This document shows positions 15,187 to 23,769 of a stretch of 64,000 bases of DNA, one piece after another. This DNA comes from Sinimarinibacterium arenosum (GTDB lineage: Bacteria > Pseudomonadota > Gammaproteobacteria > Nevskiales > Nevskiaceae): positions 1 to 64,000 of the forward strand of contig NZ_SUKF01000007.1 in assembly GCF_005047655.1 (NCBI RefSeq). The letters are read 5' to 3'. The position numbers and the translations under genes are program-made. The first letter of the stretch is position 1. Each line of letters begins with the position of its first letter. The notes beneath the pieces are model-generated. The model was not told the origin of the DNA and made no database searches. It saw only the letters and a list, made by a program, of their open reading frames with translations.

Positions 15187-16434
15187 GTGGACTATTTCGA
15201 GTATCGCGACGCCGAGTTGTATGCCGAGAAGATTCCGGTAGCGCGTATCGCGCAGGCACACGGTACGCCGTGTTACATCTATTCCCGCGCGACCCTGGAA
15301 CGGCATTTTCGGGCGTTTGACGAGGCGCTGCACGGCCTCGACCATTTCGTTTGCTACGCGGTCAAGGCCAATTCAAACCTCGCCGTACTGCAAGTGCTGG
15401 CCAAGCTGGGCGCAGGCTTCGATATTGTCTCCGGCGGTGAGCTGTTCCGTGTGCTCAAGGCCGGTGGCGAGCCGTCGCGCATCGTGTTTTCCGGCGTCGG
15501 CAAGACCGAGGCGGAAATGCGTTCGGCGCTGGAAGCCGGCATCTACTGCTTCAACGTCGAATCCGAAGCCGAGCTGCAGCAGTTGAATGCGGTGGCTCGG
15601 CAGCGCGGCCAGCGCGCACCGATCGCGCTGCGGGTCAATCCGGATGTCGATGCCAAGACGCACCCGTACATCTCGACGGGTCTGAAGAGCAACAAGTTCG
15701 GTGTGGATATCGCGACCGCCGAACGTCTGTACCTGGAGGCATCGAAACTCGACGGGATCGAGATCGTCGGCGTCGCCAGCCACATTGGCTCGCAGCTGCT
15801 CGACGTGTCGCCGTTCCTAGACGCGCTGGATCGTGTGCTGGCGCTGATCGACCGCTTGCAGACGGCGGGTATCAAGCTGCGTCACATCGACGTCGGTGGC
15901 GGTCTCGGCGTGCGTTACCTGGATGAGAATCCGCCGGAGCCACGCGACTGGGCGCTGGCGATCCGGCCGAAGCTGGCCGACCGCGGGCTGCGCATCCTGA
16001 CCGAACCGGGTCGTGCGATCGCCGGTAACGCCGGCATTCTGGTGACCAAGGTGCTGGGCCTGAAGGGTACTGACGAAAAGTCTTTCGCGATCGTCGATGC
16101 GGCGATGAACGATCTGCTGCGCCCGACCCTGTATCAGGCGTGGATGAACATTGTGCCGGTGAAGCCGCGCAGTGACGTGCCCGAGCGCAACTACGATGTC
16201 GTCGGCCCGGTCTGCGAAACCGGTGACTGGCTGGGCAAGGACCGCGCGCTGGCGATCAAGGCAGGTGATCTGCTCGCGGTGCGCACGGCCGGTGCCTATG
16301 GTTTCACGATGGCATCGAACTACAACACGCGGCCGCGCGCGGCCGAGGTGCTGGTCGATGACGACTTCGTGCATCTGGTGCGTGAGCGCGAGACGCTCGA
16401 GGATCTGGTGCGCGGCGAGCGTCTGCTGCCATGA
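15187..16434 (+). CDS. lysA: Diaminopimelate decarboxylase
   Basis: The 415-residue PLP enzyme converts meso-diaminopimelate to lysine, the last step of lysine synthesis. It starts at GTG 15187 (MDYFEYRD). The PLP lysine lies in CYAVKANSN near residue 60. Other fold III markers are HIGSQ near residue 199, the phosphate-binding GGGLG near 237, the EPGRAIAG segment near 278, and CETGDWLG with the catalytic cysteine near 344. Full length is normal. Its stop overlaps the polA start in ATGA, so the two genes are translationally coupled. Confidence 0.97.
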   Translation: MDYFEYRDAELYAEKIPVARIAQAHGTPCYIYSRATLERHFRAFDEALHGLDHFVCYAVKANSNLAVLQVLAKLGAGFDIVSGGELFRVLKAGGEPSRIVFSGVGKTEAEMRSALEAGIYCFNVESEAELQQLNAVARQRGQRAPIALRVNPDVDAKTHPYISTGLKSNKFGVDIATAERLYLEASKLDGIEIVGVASHIGSQLLDVSPFLDALDRVLALIDRLQTAGIKLRHIDVGGGLGVRYLDENPPEPRDWALAIRPKLADRGLRILTEPGRAIAGNAGILVTKVLGLKGTDEKSFAIVDAAMNDLLRPTLYQAWMNIVPVKPRSDVPERNYDVVGPVCETGDWLGKDRALAIKAGDLLAVRTAGAYGFTMASNYNTRPRAAEVLVDDDFVHLVRERETLEDLVRGERLLP

Positions 16435-19193
16435 ACGAGGCGCGCACGTCGCCCGAAAAACCATTGATTCTGGTTGATGGATCGAGCTGGCTGTTTCGTG
16501 CGTATCACGCGCTGCCGCCGCTGACCAATGCCGAGGGCATGCCGACCGGCGCCGTGTTCGGCATGGGCAACATGCTGCGCAAGTTGCTGAAGGACTACAC
16601 ACCTGAACGTATCTGCGTGGTGTTCGATCCCAGCGGCGACACTTTTCGCAATGCCTTGTATGCCGAGTACAAGGCCAATCGCTCGGAGACGCCGGAAGAT
16701 CTGTCGGTGCAGTATCCGTCGATCCTTGAGCTGATCGAAGCGATGGGGCTTCCGCAGATCACCGTCCCGGGAGTCGAGGCGGACGACGTGATCGGCACCC
16801 TGGCGCGCGCCGCCGCGGCGCAGGGTGAGCCCGTGCTGATCGTCACCAGCGACAAGGACATGGCGCAGCTGGTCGATGAGCGCGTGTCGCTGCTGGACAC
16901 GATGAAGAACCGGCGCATGGATCCGGGCGGCGTGGTCGAGAAGTTTGGCGTATCGCCAGAGCGCATCATCGACTACCTCGCGCTGATGGGCGATACCAGC
17001 GATAACATTCCGGGTGTGCCGATGGTCGGTCCCAAGACCGCGGCAAAATGGCTCAATGAATACGGCACGCTGGACGATCTGATCGCGCGCGCCGACGAGG
17101 TCAAGGGCAAGGCCGGTGAAAACCTGCGTGCGCACCTGACACAGCTGCCGCTGGCGCGCGAGCTGGCAACGATCAAGCTCGACGTCGAGTTGCCGGTGAC
17201 GCTGGATTCTCTGCAGCCACGCGAACCGGACCGTGAACGCCTGCGCGCGTTGTATCGCAAGCTCGGTTTCAACCGGCTCGCTGACGAACTCGACGGCCCT
17301 ACCGCGAAGGCGGAGCCTTCCGAGGGGGCTGAAACACCGCCGCCGCATGTCAATGCGGCTGAGACCGAGGTCACCACGGTGCTGGATCAGGCGAGCTTCG
17401 ATGCGATGCTGGCGGCACTGAACGCGGCCGAACTGGTCTGCTTTGACACTGAGACCGACAGCCTTGATGCGAATCAGGCCCAGCTGGTCGGCCTGGCGTT
17501 CGCGGTTGAAGCCGGTCGCGGCTGGTATGTGCCGGTGGCGCATGACTATCTGGGCGCGCCGGACCAGCTCGATCGCACGGCGGTGCTCGAGGCACTGCGT
17601 CCGCTTCTTGAGGATCCGAACAAGCCCAAGCTTGGTCAGCACCTCAAGTACGACCTCAATGTACTCGCTGCGCATGGCGTGCAGGTGCGTGGCGTCGCCC
17701 ACGACACCATGCTGCAGAGCTATGTGCTCGACGCGGCCGGCAACCGCCACGACATGGACACTCTGGCGCTGAAGTATCTGGGGCACCAGACCATCAAGTT
17801 TGCGGACGTTGCCGGCAAGGGCAAGGGTCAGATCACCTTCAATCAGGTGTCGATCGACAAGGCCGCGCCCTATTCGGCCGAGGACGCCGACATCACGCTG
17901 CGCTTGCATCAGACCCTGTATCCGCAGCTCGCGGCAGAACCGGCGCTGAAGAAGGTCTACGAGACCATCGAAATACCGCTGGTGCCGGTGCTCGCGCGAA
18001 TCGAGCAGACCGGGGTCAAGGTTGACGTCGCACTGCTGCGCACGATCAGCAGCGAACTGGCCGAGCGCATGGCGCAGTTGCAGACCGAAGCGCATCGCGA
18101 GGCCGGCGGCGAATTCAATCTGGGTTCGCCGAAGCAGCTCGGGGTGATCCTGTACGAGCAGCTGGGTCTGCCCGTGTTGGGGAAGACCCCGAAGGGAGAG
18201 CCTTCGACGGCCGAGGACGTGCTGGAAGAACTCGCGGCTCAGCACCCGCTGCCGCGGCTGATCCTGGACTGGCGAGCGATGCAGAAGCTGCGTTCGACTT
18301 ACGCCGAACAATTGCCGCTGGCCGTGAATCCGCGTACCGGCCGTATTCATACCTCCTACCATCAGGCGGTGGCGGCAACCGGACGGCTGTCGTCGTCCGA
18401 TCCGAACCTGCAGAACATTCCAGTGCGTACGGCGGAGGGGCGTCGCATCCGGCAGGCCTTCATTGCCGAGCCCGGTAACGCGCTGCTGGCGATCGACTAT
18501 TCGCAGATCGAGCTGCGGCTGATGGCCCACTTTTCAGGCGACCCGCGCTTGCAGCACGCCTTCGCCCAGGGCCAGGACATCCATCAAGCGACCGCGGCCG
18601 AGGTCTTTGGTCTGCCGCTGGACGAGGTCCCGACCGAGCGTCGGCGCGCAGCCAAGGCAATCAACTTCGGGCTGATCTACGGCATGTCCGCATTTGGGCT
18701 GGCACGCCAGCTCGGGATTCCGCGCGGCGAGGCGCAGGAGTACATCGATCGCTTCTTCGGGCGCTACCCCGGGGTCAAGCACTTCATGGACACCACGCGA
18801 ACGCAGGCGCGCGAGCGCGGCTATGTCGAGACCCTGTTCGGCCGCCGCCTGTATCTGCCGAACATTGCCTCACGCAACCAGGGCCTGCGCCAGTACGCCG
18901 AGCGTACCGCTATCAATGCCCCTTTACAGGGTACGGCGGCCGACCTGATCAAGCTGGCCATGCTGGACGTTTCCGCGTTTCTGGCGGAGCGGGCGCCCGC
19001 GATCCGCATGATCATGCAGGTCCACGATGAATTGGTGTTCGAGGGCCCCGAGGCCGAGATCCGCGCCCGGGCTGCCGAAATTGCCGGGCGCATGTGCCGT
19101 ATTTCCGCTCTTGATGTACCGCTGGTCGCCGATTGGGGCGTCGCGTTGCAGTGGGATGCCGCACATTCCGCCGAAGGCCATGCAAGCAGTTAA
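16431..19193 (+). CDS. polA: DNA polymerase I
   Basis: The 920-residue enzyme fills gaps and removes RNA primers during replication and repair. The 5'-3' exonuclease occupies about 1-290 (LVDGSSWLFRAYHALP; GVEADDVIGTLA). The 3'-5' exonuclease appears intact: FDTETDSLD near 340, LKYDLN near 406 and YSAEDADIT near 482. The polymerase domain shows motif A (DYSQIELRLMAHFSGD), motif B (RRAAKAINFGLIYG) and motif C (QVHDELVFEG). The length is close to the E. coli enzyme (928). It overlaps lysA by four bases and is followed by a candidate small RNA. Confidence 0.98.
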   Translation: MNEARTSPEKPLILVDGSSWLFRAYHALPPLTNAEGMPTGAVFGMGNMLRKLLKDYTPERICVVFDPSGDTFRNALYAEYKANRSETPEDLSVQYPSILELIEAMGLPQITVPGVEADDVIGTLARAAAAQGEPVLIVTSDKDMAQLVDERVSLLDTMKNRRMDPGGVVEKFGVSPERIIDYLALMGDTSDNIPGVPMVGPKTAAKWLNEYGTLDDLIARADEVKGKAGENLRAHLTQLPLARELATIKLDVELPVTLDSLQPREPDRERLRALYRKLGFNRLADELDGPTAKAEPSEGAETPPPHVNAAETEVTTVLDQASFDAMLAALNAAELVCFDTETDSLDANQAQLVGLAFAVEAGRGWYVPVAHDYLGAPDQLDRTAVLEALRPLLEDPNKPKLGQHLKYDLNVLAAHGVQVRGVAHDTMLQSYVLDAAGNRHDMDTLALKYLGHQTIKFADVAGKGKGQITFNQVSIDKAAPYSAEDADITLRLHQTLYPQLAAEPALKKVYETIEIPLVPVLARIEQTGVKVDVALLRTISSELAERMAQLQTEAHREAGGEFNLGSPKQLGVILYEQLGLPVLGKTPKGEPSTAEDVLEELAAQHPLPRLILDWRAMQKLRSTYAEQLPLAVNPRTGRIHTSYHQAVAATGRLSSSDPNLQNIPVRTAEGRRIRQAFIAEPGNALLAIDYSQIELRLMAHFSGDPRLQHAFAQGQDIHQATAAEVFGLPLDEVPTERRRAAKAINFGLIYGMSAFGLARQLGIPRGEAQEYIDRFFGRYPGVKHFMDTTRTQARERGYVETLFGRRLYLPNIASRNQGLRQYAERTAINAPLQGTAADLIKLAMLDVSAFLAERAPAIRMIMQVHDELVFEGPEAEIRARAAEIAGRMCRISALDVPLVADWGVALQWDAAHSAEGHASS

Positions 19194-19328
19194 AAACAAA
19201 AGAAATTTAAATTTTTGACGGCCAGCATCTCGACGCATTTTCGGTCCGTCCGGCGCGCTAGGTCTTTGATTTTTCAGGTTCAGCCCGGGTTCAGCCAGCC
19301 GGCATCGGCGGGGCCGTGAACTTTGCGT

Positions 19329-19358
19329 TTGAACTTCTTCGCCGCGACCCCATCTAAT
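19329..19358 (+). promoter_or_regulatory. Sigma-70-type promoter downstream of polA
   Basis: A -35 box TTGAAC (19329-19334) and a -10 box TCTAAT (19353-19358) are separated by 18 bases. No coding sequence follows on this strand before a strong terminator, so the promoter would make a short RNA. The interval 19194-19328 shows no gene; it is the polA 3' flank. Confidence 0.6.
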
Positions 19359-19364
19359 CTTCCG

Positions 19365-19479
19365 AGCGGCGATTCTCCCTAGTCCCGCTCCCCGCCTCAC
19401 TCCCTGGGCGGGTCCGGCATCCCCCATAAGCCGGAAAGCGTGGCCCGGTGATTTCCCCCTAAATCACCGGGCTTTTTTT
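19365..19479 (+). ncRNA. Candidate small RNA at the polA 3' flank (Spot 42/ErsA locus position)
   Basis: About 115 bases lie between the promoter and a strong terminator. Three stem-loops are visible. CCCGCC/GGCGGG (19391-19412) has loop TCACTCCCTG. CCGGC/GCCGG (19414-19434) has loop ATCCCCCATAA. The 12-pair terminator stem (19443-19472) has loop CCCCCT. All three loops, and the single-stranded 5' part TCTCCCT, are C-rich, the pattern of RNAs that mask Shine-Dalgarno sequences. E. coli Spot 42 and Pseudomonas ErsA are also encoded directly after polA. Homology to either is not established here. Confidence 0.55.
19443..19479 (+). terminator. Strong intrinsic terminator of the candidate small RNA
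   Basis: GCCCGGTGATTT (19443-19454) pairs perfectly with AAATCACCGGGC (19461-19472) around CCCCCT, followed by seven T residues. On the minus strand no T run follows, so it acts only on the plus strand. Confidence 0.9.
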
Positions 19480-19510
19480 ATGTCCGTCTGCGCCTGACGC
19501 AAGGCCACGC

Positions 19511-21652
19511 TCAGATCATTACCGATCCCATCTTGTTGATTGCGCTGCCCTGGACGTAGTCGACGCCGGCGCTCTTGAGCCAGTCGACCGCGTCGGTTGA
19601 TTCGATGTTGATCGCCGCAGTGCGGCGGTTCAGCAGATGCGCCGCCTTGCAGATCCACTCCAGGTGCGTGCGATCCAGTGCGTCGTGGCTGATGTTGGCG
19701 GTGACGCTGGGATGGATCTTCATGTAGTCGAACGGCAGATGACGCAATTGCGTCACGCCCATCGTGGTGTGGCAGCGATCCAGGGCAAAGCGCACGCCCG
19801 TGGGGCGCAGCAGTTCCATGAAGCGCTGCACGACCGAGGTCTGGTTGATCGCGAAGGCTTCACCGATCTCGAGGCACAGCTTCTCCGCAGGGACATCGGC
19901 TGCGGCCAGCAGTTCGAACACTGAAGTGCCGAATTCGGGCTCAAGCAGCGACGATGGCGCCAGATTGAGGCTGACGGCGACGTGTGACTCCAGGATTCTC
20001 GGATTGTTGGCCGCTGCGGTGATCAGGCTTTGCAGGGTCCACAGATCCACCCGATGCGACTGACGCAGCCGCTCGACCGCGGGCAGATAGTGCCCGGGTT
20101 CAAGCCACACGCCGTCGTCGTCTTCGACGCGGATGAAGAACTCCATCAGCGGTAGACCGTCAGGCTCGGTCAGCGGGCGCATCTCCTGAGAGATCAGATG
20201 GGCGCGGCCGTCCTTCATTCGGGGCAGCAACCAGTCCAGCCAGACCTGGTCGTCGCGATGACGGTTTTTCGCGGCCTCGTCAGGAATCCGCTGCAGAACC
20301 TGATTGCCACCGCGGTTCTTGGCTTCGGACAGCAGCGTTTCGGCCGCAGCGAGTAACTCGGCACGTTCATTGGTTTCGCGCGTGATCGGCACCAGCGCGA
20401 TACTGAAGGTGCAGCGGATCTGCTGGCCGTTCCAGATCAGGTCATTGTTTTCCGCGTGAAGCCGTACGCGTTCGGCAACCTCGGCGGCTCGGGCTTCGTC
20501 GTGGCCGATCAACAGCGCGGCGAAACGCGCGTTCGAGTAGCGATACCCGGTTCCGGATTCAACGATCGACATCGCGAGGTTCTTGGCCGCATGCCACAAG
20601 GCCTGCTCACCGGCCCAGTAACCCTTCTCGTCATTGATGTGGTCGAGGTCGTCAATGCGCAGGAACAAGGCCACATGCTGGGTGCCGGCCGACTTGGCCT
20701 CGGCGAGCAGCTCATCAATACGGCGTTCGAACGGCTCGCGCGACAGCAGCGTCGTGGTCCAGTTCTCCATTTCAGCATCGGCCAGCGACAAGCCCGGGTG
20801 CGGCGCTGAGGCGGGTGCTGACTCGCTGTCACTGCGGTTGATGCGCACGATGGCACCCAGGGGGGCATTCTTGACGTCGACCACGGACGAACTGGTCACG
20901 ATCACCGGAACCGGCTCGTTTTCATGATTCAACAGCCGCGCCTGCTGGATCTGCGGAATGGATGAAGTCGACTCCAGCACCCGCGTCAGAAAGTTCGCCA
21001 GCGGGTAGTCACGGAACTGTTCGCGATCATCCTGATACAGCGGCACGCTGTCGGCAAAGCGCCGTCCGATCAGGCTTTCGCGTGGGCAGCGCAACAAGGT
21101 TGCCGCTGCGGGGCTGGCGCCCAGCACCACGCCTGCGGCGTCGGTCATCAGCAAGGCTTCCTGCGCCATGTTCAGCAGACTGTCGCGCAACTTGATGCCG
21201 CCCTGCTGGTCGGCGAGCGTGCGCGCCAGACGTTCGCGCAGGCTGCGGTTCATCTGCAGCACGGCGCCGAGTTGCTGGGTTCGCTGCTCTGCGGTGGTGA
21301 GCTCGGTCTGAGAGTGGAGTGCGCTGCGTTTGCGCTGACGACCGAGGTGGCGCCGCAATGACGCGCGTGCGGCAACTTGCGGTTCCTGCTCGTATTCCTT
21401 CCAGACGATGCGTGCGGAGATGAGGAACAGCAGCCAGAACACGATGATCGGAAAGTGCGCGCGCAACCAGGACAGTGACACCGGCAGATCGGCCATCTCT
21501 GGGAGCCGGGCGACGATGACATCGAACAACAGTGCGATCACGAGCGCGATGGCGGCGGTGGTAACGGTCAGCAAGGACCAGCCGACCAGGGTGCGCGCGC
21601 GTCGGCGTCCCAGCATCCGAATCAGGCTGCGTGGCAGCGTCGGGCTACTCAT
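19511..21652 (-). CDS. Membrane PAS-GGDEF-EAL protein with degenerate catalytic motifs
   Basis: The start is ATG 21652, overlapping the engB stop by eight bases; the product has 713 residues. Two membrane helices (about 20-45 and 60-80) are followed by a coiled region, a PAS domain (about 150-250), a GGDEF-like domain (about 300-460) and an EAL-like domain (about 480-713). Where GGDEF should lie the sequence reads YSNARFAALL. The EAL signature is replaced by SQEMRPL, and the usual DDFG by DRCHTT. It therefore probably neither makes nor cleaves cyclic-di-GMP and may instead sense it or act through contacts. It is coupled to engB. Confidence 0.8.
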   Translation of the reverse strand: MSSPTLPRSLIRMLGRRRARTLVGWSLLTVTTAAIALVIALLFDVIVARLPEMADLPVSLSWLRAHFPIIVFWLLFLISARIVWKEYEQEPQVAARASLRRHLGRQRKRSALHSQTELTTAEQRTQQLGAVLQMNRSLRERLARTLADQQGGIKLRDSLLNMAQEALLMTDAAGVVLGASPAAATLLRCPRESLIGRRFADSVPLYQDDREQFRDYPLANFLTRVLESTSSIPQIQQARLLNHENEPVPVIVTSSSVVDVKNAPLGAIVRINRSDSESAPASAPHPGLSLADAEMENWTTTLLSREPFERRIDELLAEAKSAGTQHVALFLRIDDLDHINDEKGYWAGEQALWHAAKNLAMSIVESGTGYRYSNARFAALLIGHDEARAAEVAERVRLHAENNDLIWNGQQIRCTFSIALVPITRETNERAELLAAAETLLSEAKNRGGNQVLQRIPDEAAKNRHRDDQVWLDWLLPRMKDGRAHLISQEMRPLTEPDGLPLMEFFIRVEDDDGVWLEPGHYLPAVERLRQSHRVDLWTLQSLITAAANNPRILESHVAVSLNLAPSSLLEPEFGTSVFELLAAADVPAEKLCLEIGEAFAINQTSVVQRFMELLRPTGVRFALDRCHTTMGVTQLRHLPFDYMKIHPSVTANISHDALDRTHLEWICKAAHLLNRRTAAINIESTDAVDWLKSAGVDYVQGSAINKMGSVMI

Positions 21653-22298
21653 GTTCGTCGATTCCCTCACTCGATTCGAACTCCGCAGGATCGCGTCCGG
21701 CCCCCAACCAGTCGCCGAGACGCTGACGACAGGCATCCACCCCCAAGCCTGCCGGTACCGAGAATAACTGGGCCGTCAGCGATTCGCTCGATCCAATCGC
21801 GCGCTGCACGCTGAGCAGGGTGTTCTTCGAGGCGCCATAGCTGAGCTTGTCGGCCTTGGTCAGCAGAATATGACAGGCAATCTGTCGCGATACAGCCCAG
21901 TCGATCATCTGTTGGTCGAACGGGGTCATCGGATGACGCACGTCCATGATCAGGACCAGGCCGCGCAGGTTTTCACGGTTCTCCAGATAGGCGCCGATCA
22001 GCTTGCCCCAGTCGCGGCTGATGTCCTTGGGGACCTTCGCATAGCCATAGCCGGGAAGATCGGCGATACGCCCCTGAGCTGCTTCGAAAAGATTGATCAG
22101 CTGAGTGCGTCCCGGTGTCTTGCTGACCCGAGCCAGCGCTTTCTGGCCGCACAACGCGTTGAGTGCGCTGGACTTGCCGGCGTTGGAGCGGCCAACGAAA
22201 GCCACTTCCGGACGGGCATCCGTGGGCAGCTGGTTGAGTCGTGCGCAGGACAGCAGAAAGCGGGCGCCGGCGATTGGATTGGGGATTGGTTTGGACAT
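21645..22298 (-). CDS. engB: Ribosome biogenesis GTPase EngB (YsxC/YihA)
   Basis: The 217-residue GTPase is needed for assembly of the large ribosomal subunit. The G motifs are clear: GRSNAGKSSALNAL (G1, about 35), the switch threonine in PGRTQLINLF (G2), DLPGYGYAKV (G3, about 79) and TKADK (G4, about 149). Length and order are normal for the family. It diverges from the cytochrome c4 gene, as in pseudomonads, where engB lies between polA and cytochrome c4 genes. Its 3' end overlaps the degenerate GGDEF/EAL gene. Confidence 0.96.
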   Translation of the reverse strand: MSKPIPNPIAGARFLLSCARLNQLPTDARPEVAFVGRSNAGKSSALNALCGQKALARVSKTPGRTQLINLFEAAQGRIADLPGYGYAKVPKDISRDWGKLIGAYLENRENLRGLVLIMDVRHPMTPFDQQMIDWAVSRQIACHILLTKADKLSYGASKNTLLSVQRAIGSSESLTAQLFSVPAGLGVDACRQRLGDWLGAGRDPAEFESSEGIDEHE

Positions 22299-22462
22299 GT
22301 TTTCAGGTATCTGGCGGCATCAAGGATACCGGTCCGTCGCCGCGATATGCCATCTGCCGTCCGGCCATGTAAAATCACGCGCTCGAAAGCATCACAATTT
22401 CTGCAGGCGGCGCCGGTTTGAAGGATCGCGCGCGCTGCGGTCAATCTCGGGAGTTCCTAGGA

Positions 22463-23095
22463 ATGAAGCGCGTATTGCTGGCTGCACTGCTGTTCGCTCC
22501 GCTGTCGGTGTGGGCGGAAACCGCGGGTCAGGATCCGTTTACGCAAGGCAGTGCCGAAGCCGGCGCAGCCAAGGCGGCGGTCTGTGCTGCGTGTCATGGT
22601 CCGGGAGGCAACAGCAGCAATCCGGCGTGGCCGAAACTGGCGGCTCAGGGTTCCAGCTACATCTATGCGCAGCTGAAGCAGTTCAAGTCCGGCGCGCGTG
22701 TCAACGCGCTGATGGCGGGCCAGGTCGCAGCACTGAGCGACGACGACATGCGCAATCTGGCCGCGTACTTCGCGGCGCAGCCGGCGAGCCCGGGTGTTGC
22801 CAGCGAATCGGCAGTCGCGCATGCGCAGCCACTGTATCGCGGCGGTGACGCCGCTCGCGGCGTGCCCGCCTGTGCAGCCTGCCACACGCCGACCGGTACC
22901 GGCGTTGAAGCGGCGGCCTACCCGCGCATCGGTGGACAGCATGCCGACTATGTCGCGGTGCGACTGAAAGCCTACCGTGACGCTGCGGCGACCGACCTCC
23001 CGGATGGGAACTTCAAGGTCATGGCCGGGGTCGCAGCCAAGTTGACCGATGACGACATTGCTGCGTTGGCGTCGTACGTCAACGGCCTGCAATAA
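22463..23095 (+). CDS. Diheme cytochrome c4
   Basis: The 210-residue periplasmic protein starts at ATG 22463 behind CTAGGA. Residues 1-18 form a signal peptide ending in VWA-E. Two class I cytochrome domains follow, with heme sites CAACHGPGG near residue 38 and CAACHTPTG near residue 139. Each is followed by YI.AQLK/YVAVRLK and a distal Met segment (NALMAGQ; FKVMAGV). Cytochrome c4 carries electrons from the bc1 complex to terminal oxidases. The dsbA gene starts 17 bases downstream and is likely co-transcribed, which suits a protein family that depends on thiol chemistry for heme attachment. Confidence 0.93.
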   Translation: MKRVLLAALLFAPLSVWAETAGQDPFTQGSAEAGAAKAAVCAACHGPGGNSSNPAWPKLAAQGSSYIYAQLKQFKSGARVNALMAGQVAALSDDDMRNLAAYFAAQPASPGVASESAVAHAQPLYRGGDAARGVPACAACHTPTGTGVEAAAYPRIGGQHADYVAVRLKAYRDAAATDLPDGNFKVMAGVAAKLTDDDIAALASYVNGLQ

Positions 23096-23112
23096 AGTCC
23101 TAAGGAACCACT

Positions 23113-23769
23113 ATGCACCCGATCTTTCGCGGCCTGACCGTCGCTGCGCTGTCGATGATGGCGCTTGCCTGCTCCGCAGGCGACGCGCCTGCCCAGTTTT
23201 CCGAGGGCAAGCAGTACAAGCAAGTGCGGGAGGTGCAGAAGCCGGTTGATCCGAAGCGCGTCAGCGTCGAGGAATTCTTCTGGTTCGGGTGCCCGCACTG
23301 CTACGCCTTCGATCCGACGATCTCGGCCTGGGCCAAGAAAGTGCCAGGCGATGTCGACTTCGTGCGCGTGCCGGCGACCCTCGGCCGGCCGGTCGGCGTG
23401 GTCCACGCCAAGGCGTTCTACGCGGCCGAAGCGCTGAACGTGGCGGAGCAGATGCATCTGCCCCTGTTCCAGGCGCTGCAGGAAGGACACAGCATGCTGC
23501 AGACTGAGGCGCAGATCGGCCAGATGTTCAACCAGGTGACCGGGGTGCTGCCGGATGTATTCAGCAGCACGTTCAACAGCTTCGCGGTCGATTCGCGCCA
23601 GCGCAAGGCCGAGCAGCTGGCGCGGGATTACGGTATTACCGGCGTGCCGACGGTCATCGTCGGTGGCAAGTACATGACCAGTCCGGCGATGGCCAATGGT
23701 TTTCCTGAGGCGACTCAGGTGATTGATTTTCTGATCGAGAAAATCCGGCAAGAACGTGCGGGTAAATAA
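23113..23769 (+). CDS. dsbA: Thiol:disulfide interchange protein DsbA
   Basis: The 218-residue periplasmic oxidase introduces disulfide bonds into exported proteins. The active site CPHC lies in EFFWFGCPHCYAF near residue 61, and the cis-proline loop is GVPTVIV near 180. A signal peptide covers about the first 25 residues. The sequence ALACS near residue 20 resembles a lipobox but lacks the usual residue at -3, so lipidation is uncertain. The gene follows cytochrome c4 by 17 bases. Its 3' end overlaps the next gene by 14 bases, and its terminator lies inside that gene. Confidence 0.95.
   Translation: MHPIFRGLTVAALSMMALACSAGDAPAQFSEGKQYKQVREVQKPVDPKRVSVEEFFWFGCPHCYAFDPTISAWAKKVPGDVDFVRVPATLGRPVGVVHAKAFYAAEALNVAEQMHLPLFQALQEGHSMLQTEAQIGQMFNQVTGVLPDVFSSTFNSFAVDSRQRKAEQLARDYGITGVPTVIVGGKYMTSPAMANGFPEATQVIDFLIEKIRQERAGK

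Noticed and set aside
16320-18530. Long minus-strand open frame (about 730 codons) antisense to polA
   Set aside because: It overlaps polA completely, whose motifs are perfect. The translated product is Arg/His/Gln-rich, as expected from the antisense of GC-rich codons.
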